From positions 806,001 to 870,000 of the forward strand of contig QUOL01000009.1 in NCBI GenBank assembly GCA_009761415.1: a stretch of 64,000 nucleotides of DNA, given 5' to 3'. Each line of letters begins with the position of its first letter. Within the stretch, counting starts at the first letter, position 1. Made by a program: the position numbers and the translations under genes. The notes under the pieces are model-generated. The model had not been told where the DNA came from. It ran no database searches and saw only the letters and a list, made by a program, of their open reading frames with translations. This DNA is from Sarcomyxa edulis. Its lineage: Eukaryota > Basidiomycota > Agaricomycetes > Agaricales > Mycenaceae. Below are positions 63,984 through 64,000 of the stretch, piece after piece.

Positions 63984-64000
63984 GACTTCAGAAGGTCGTT

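Overview
The window is nuclear DNA of a mushroom-forming basidiomycete (Agaricomycetes). Evidence: dense genes with many 50-60 nt GT-AG introns, two class I hydrophobins with TATA boxes, a Tnp2-type transposon, a FunK1 kinase, a DUF6533-type 7TM protein, a sacsin-like ATPase fused to a BTB domain, and Crinkler-type proteins. I resolved exon structure by hand wherever the reading frame and family conservation allowed; for several genes every exon phase closes.

Layout. 0-5 kb: a small unknown gene and a Tnp2 (CACTA/EnSpm-like) transposase. 5.5-7.5 kb: beta-tubulin. 8.6-9.2 kb: hydrophobin 1. 9.7-11.7 kb: Crinkler-kinase copy A (CRN-A). 12.3-15.3 kb: PRP43 helicase. 15.7-18.4 kb: an unknown protein with HPSGF repeats. 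18.7-20.5 kb: Crinkler pseudogene (CRN-C). 21.0-22.5 kb: septin CDC12. 22.5-24.8 kb: apparently gene-free. 24.8-25.2 kb: hydrophobin 2. 25.8 kb: an intron-containing tRNA. 26.4-27.4 kb: a secreted LPMO-like protein. 27.9-30.3 kb: a PUA/ASCH-like protein and a J-protein, divergently transcribed. 30.5-32.2 kb: tyrosyl-tRNA synthetase. 32.5-34.5 kb: Crinkler-kinase copy B (CRN-B), followed by a decayed copy of the PRP43 3' end. 35.6-36.4 kb: a Rho GTPase. 36.6-38.9 kb: GPI1/PIG-Q. 39.0-47.6 kb: the giant sacsin-like/BTB gene. 48.3 kb: histone H4. 49.2-51.4 kb: MRM2 and a TFIIIC tau55-like subunit, divergent. 51.6-53.6 kb: a secreted BNR protein. 53.8-54.6 kb: a Dap1/MAPR haem protein. 55.4-57.3 kb: an O-methyltransferase. 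57.9-60.8 kb: the FunK1 kinase. 60.9-62.0 kb: USE1 SNARE. 62.2-64.0 kb: the DUF6533-type membrane protein.

Most genes are housekeeping (splicing, translation, cytoskeleton, septation, ER traffic, GPI anchors, chromatin). The accessory layer is the hydrophobins, the LPMO, the BNR protein and the Crinkler loci. The most striking pattern is the Crinkler set. CRN-A and CRN-B share a gap-free tract of about 1.78 kb, introns included, with about 15 substitutions. They diverge abruptly inside the N-terminal header domain, where CRN-B instead resembles CRN-C. The flanking PRP43 fragment shows the duplication is much older than the near-identical tract. This points to recent gene conversion of the kinase half and to header exchange, a modular behaviour known for Crinklers elsewhere.

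Sequence alone cannot show expression, gene function, or whether poorly constrained first exons are right; these points are flagged per feature.
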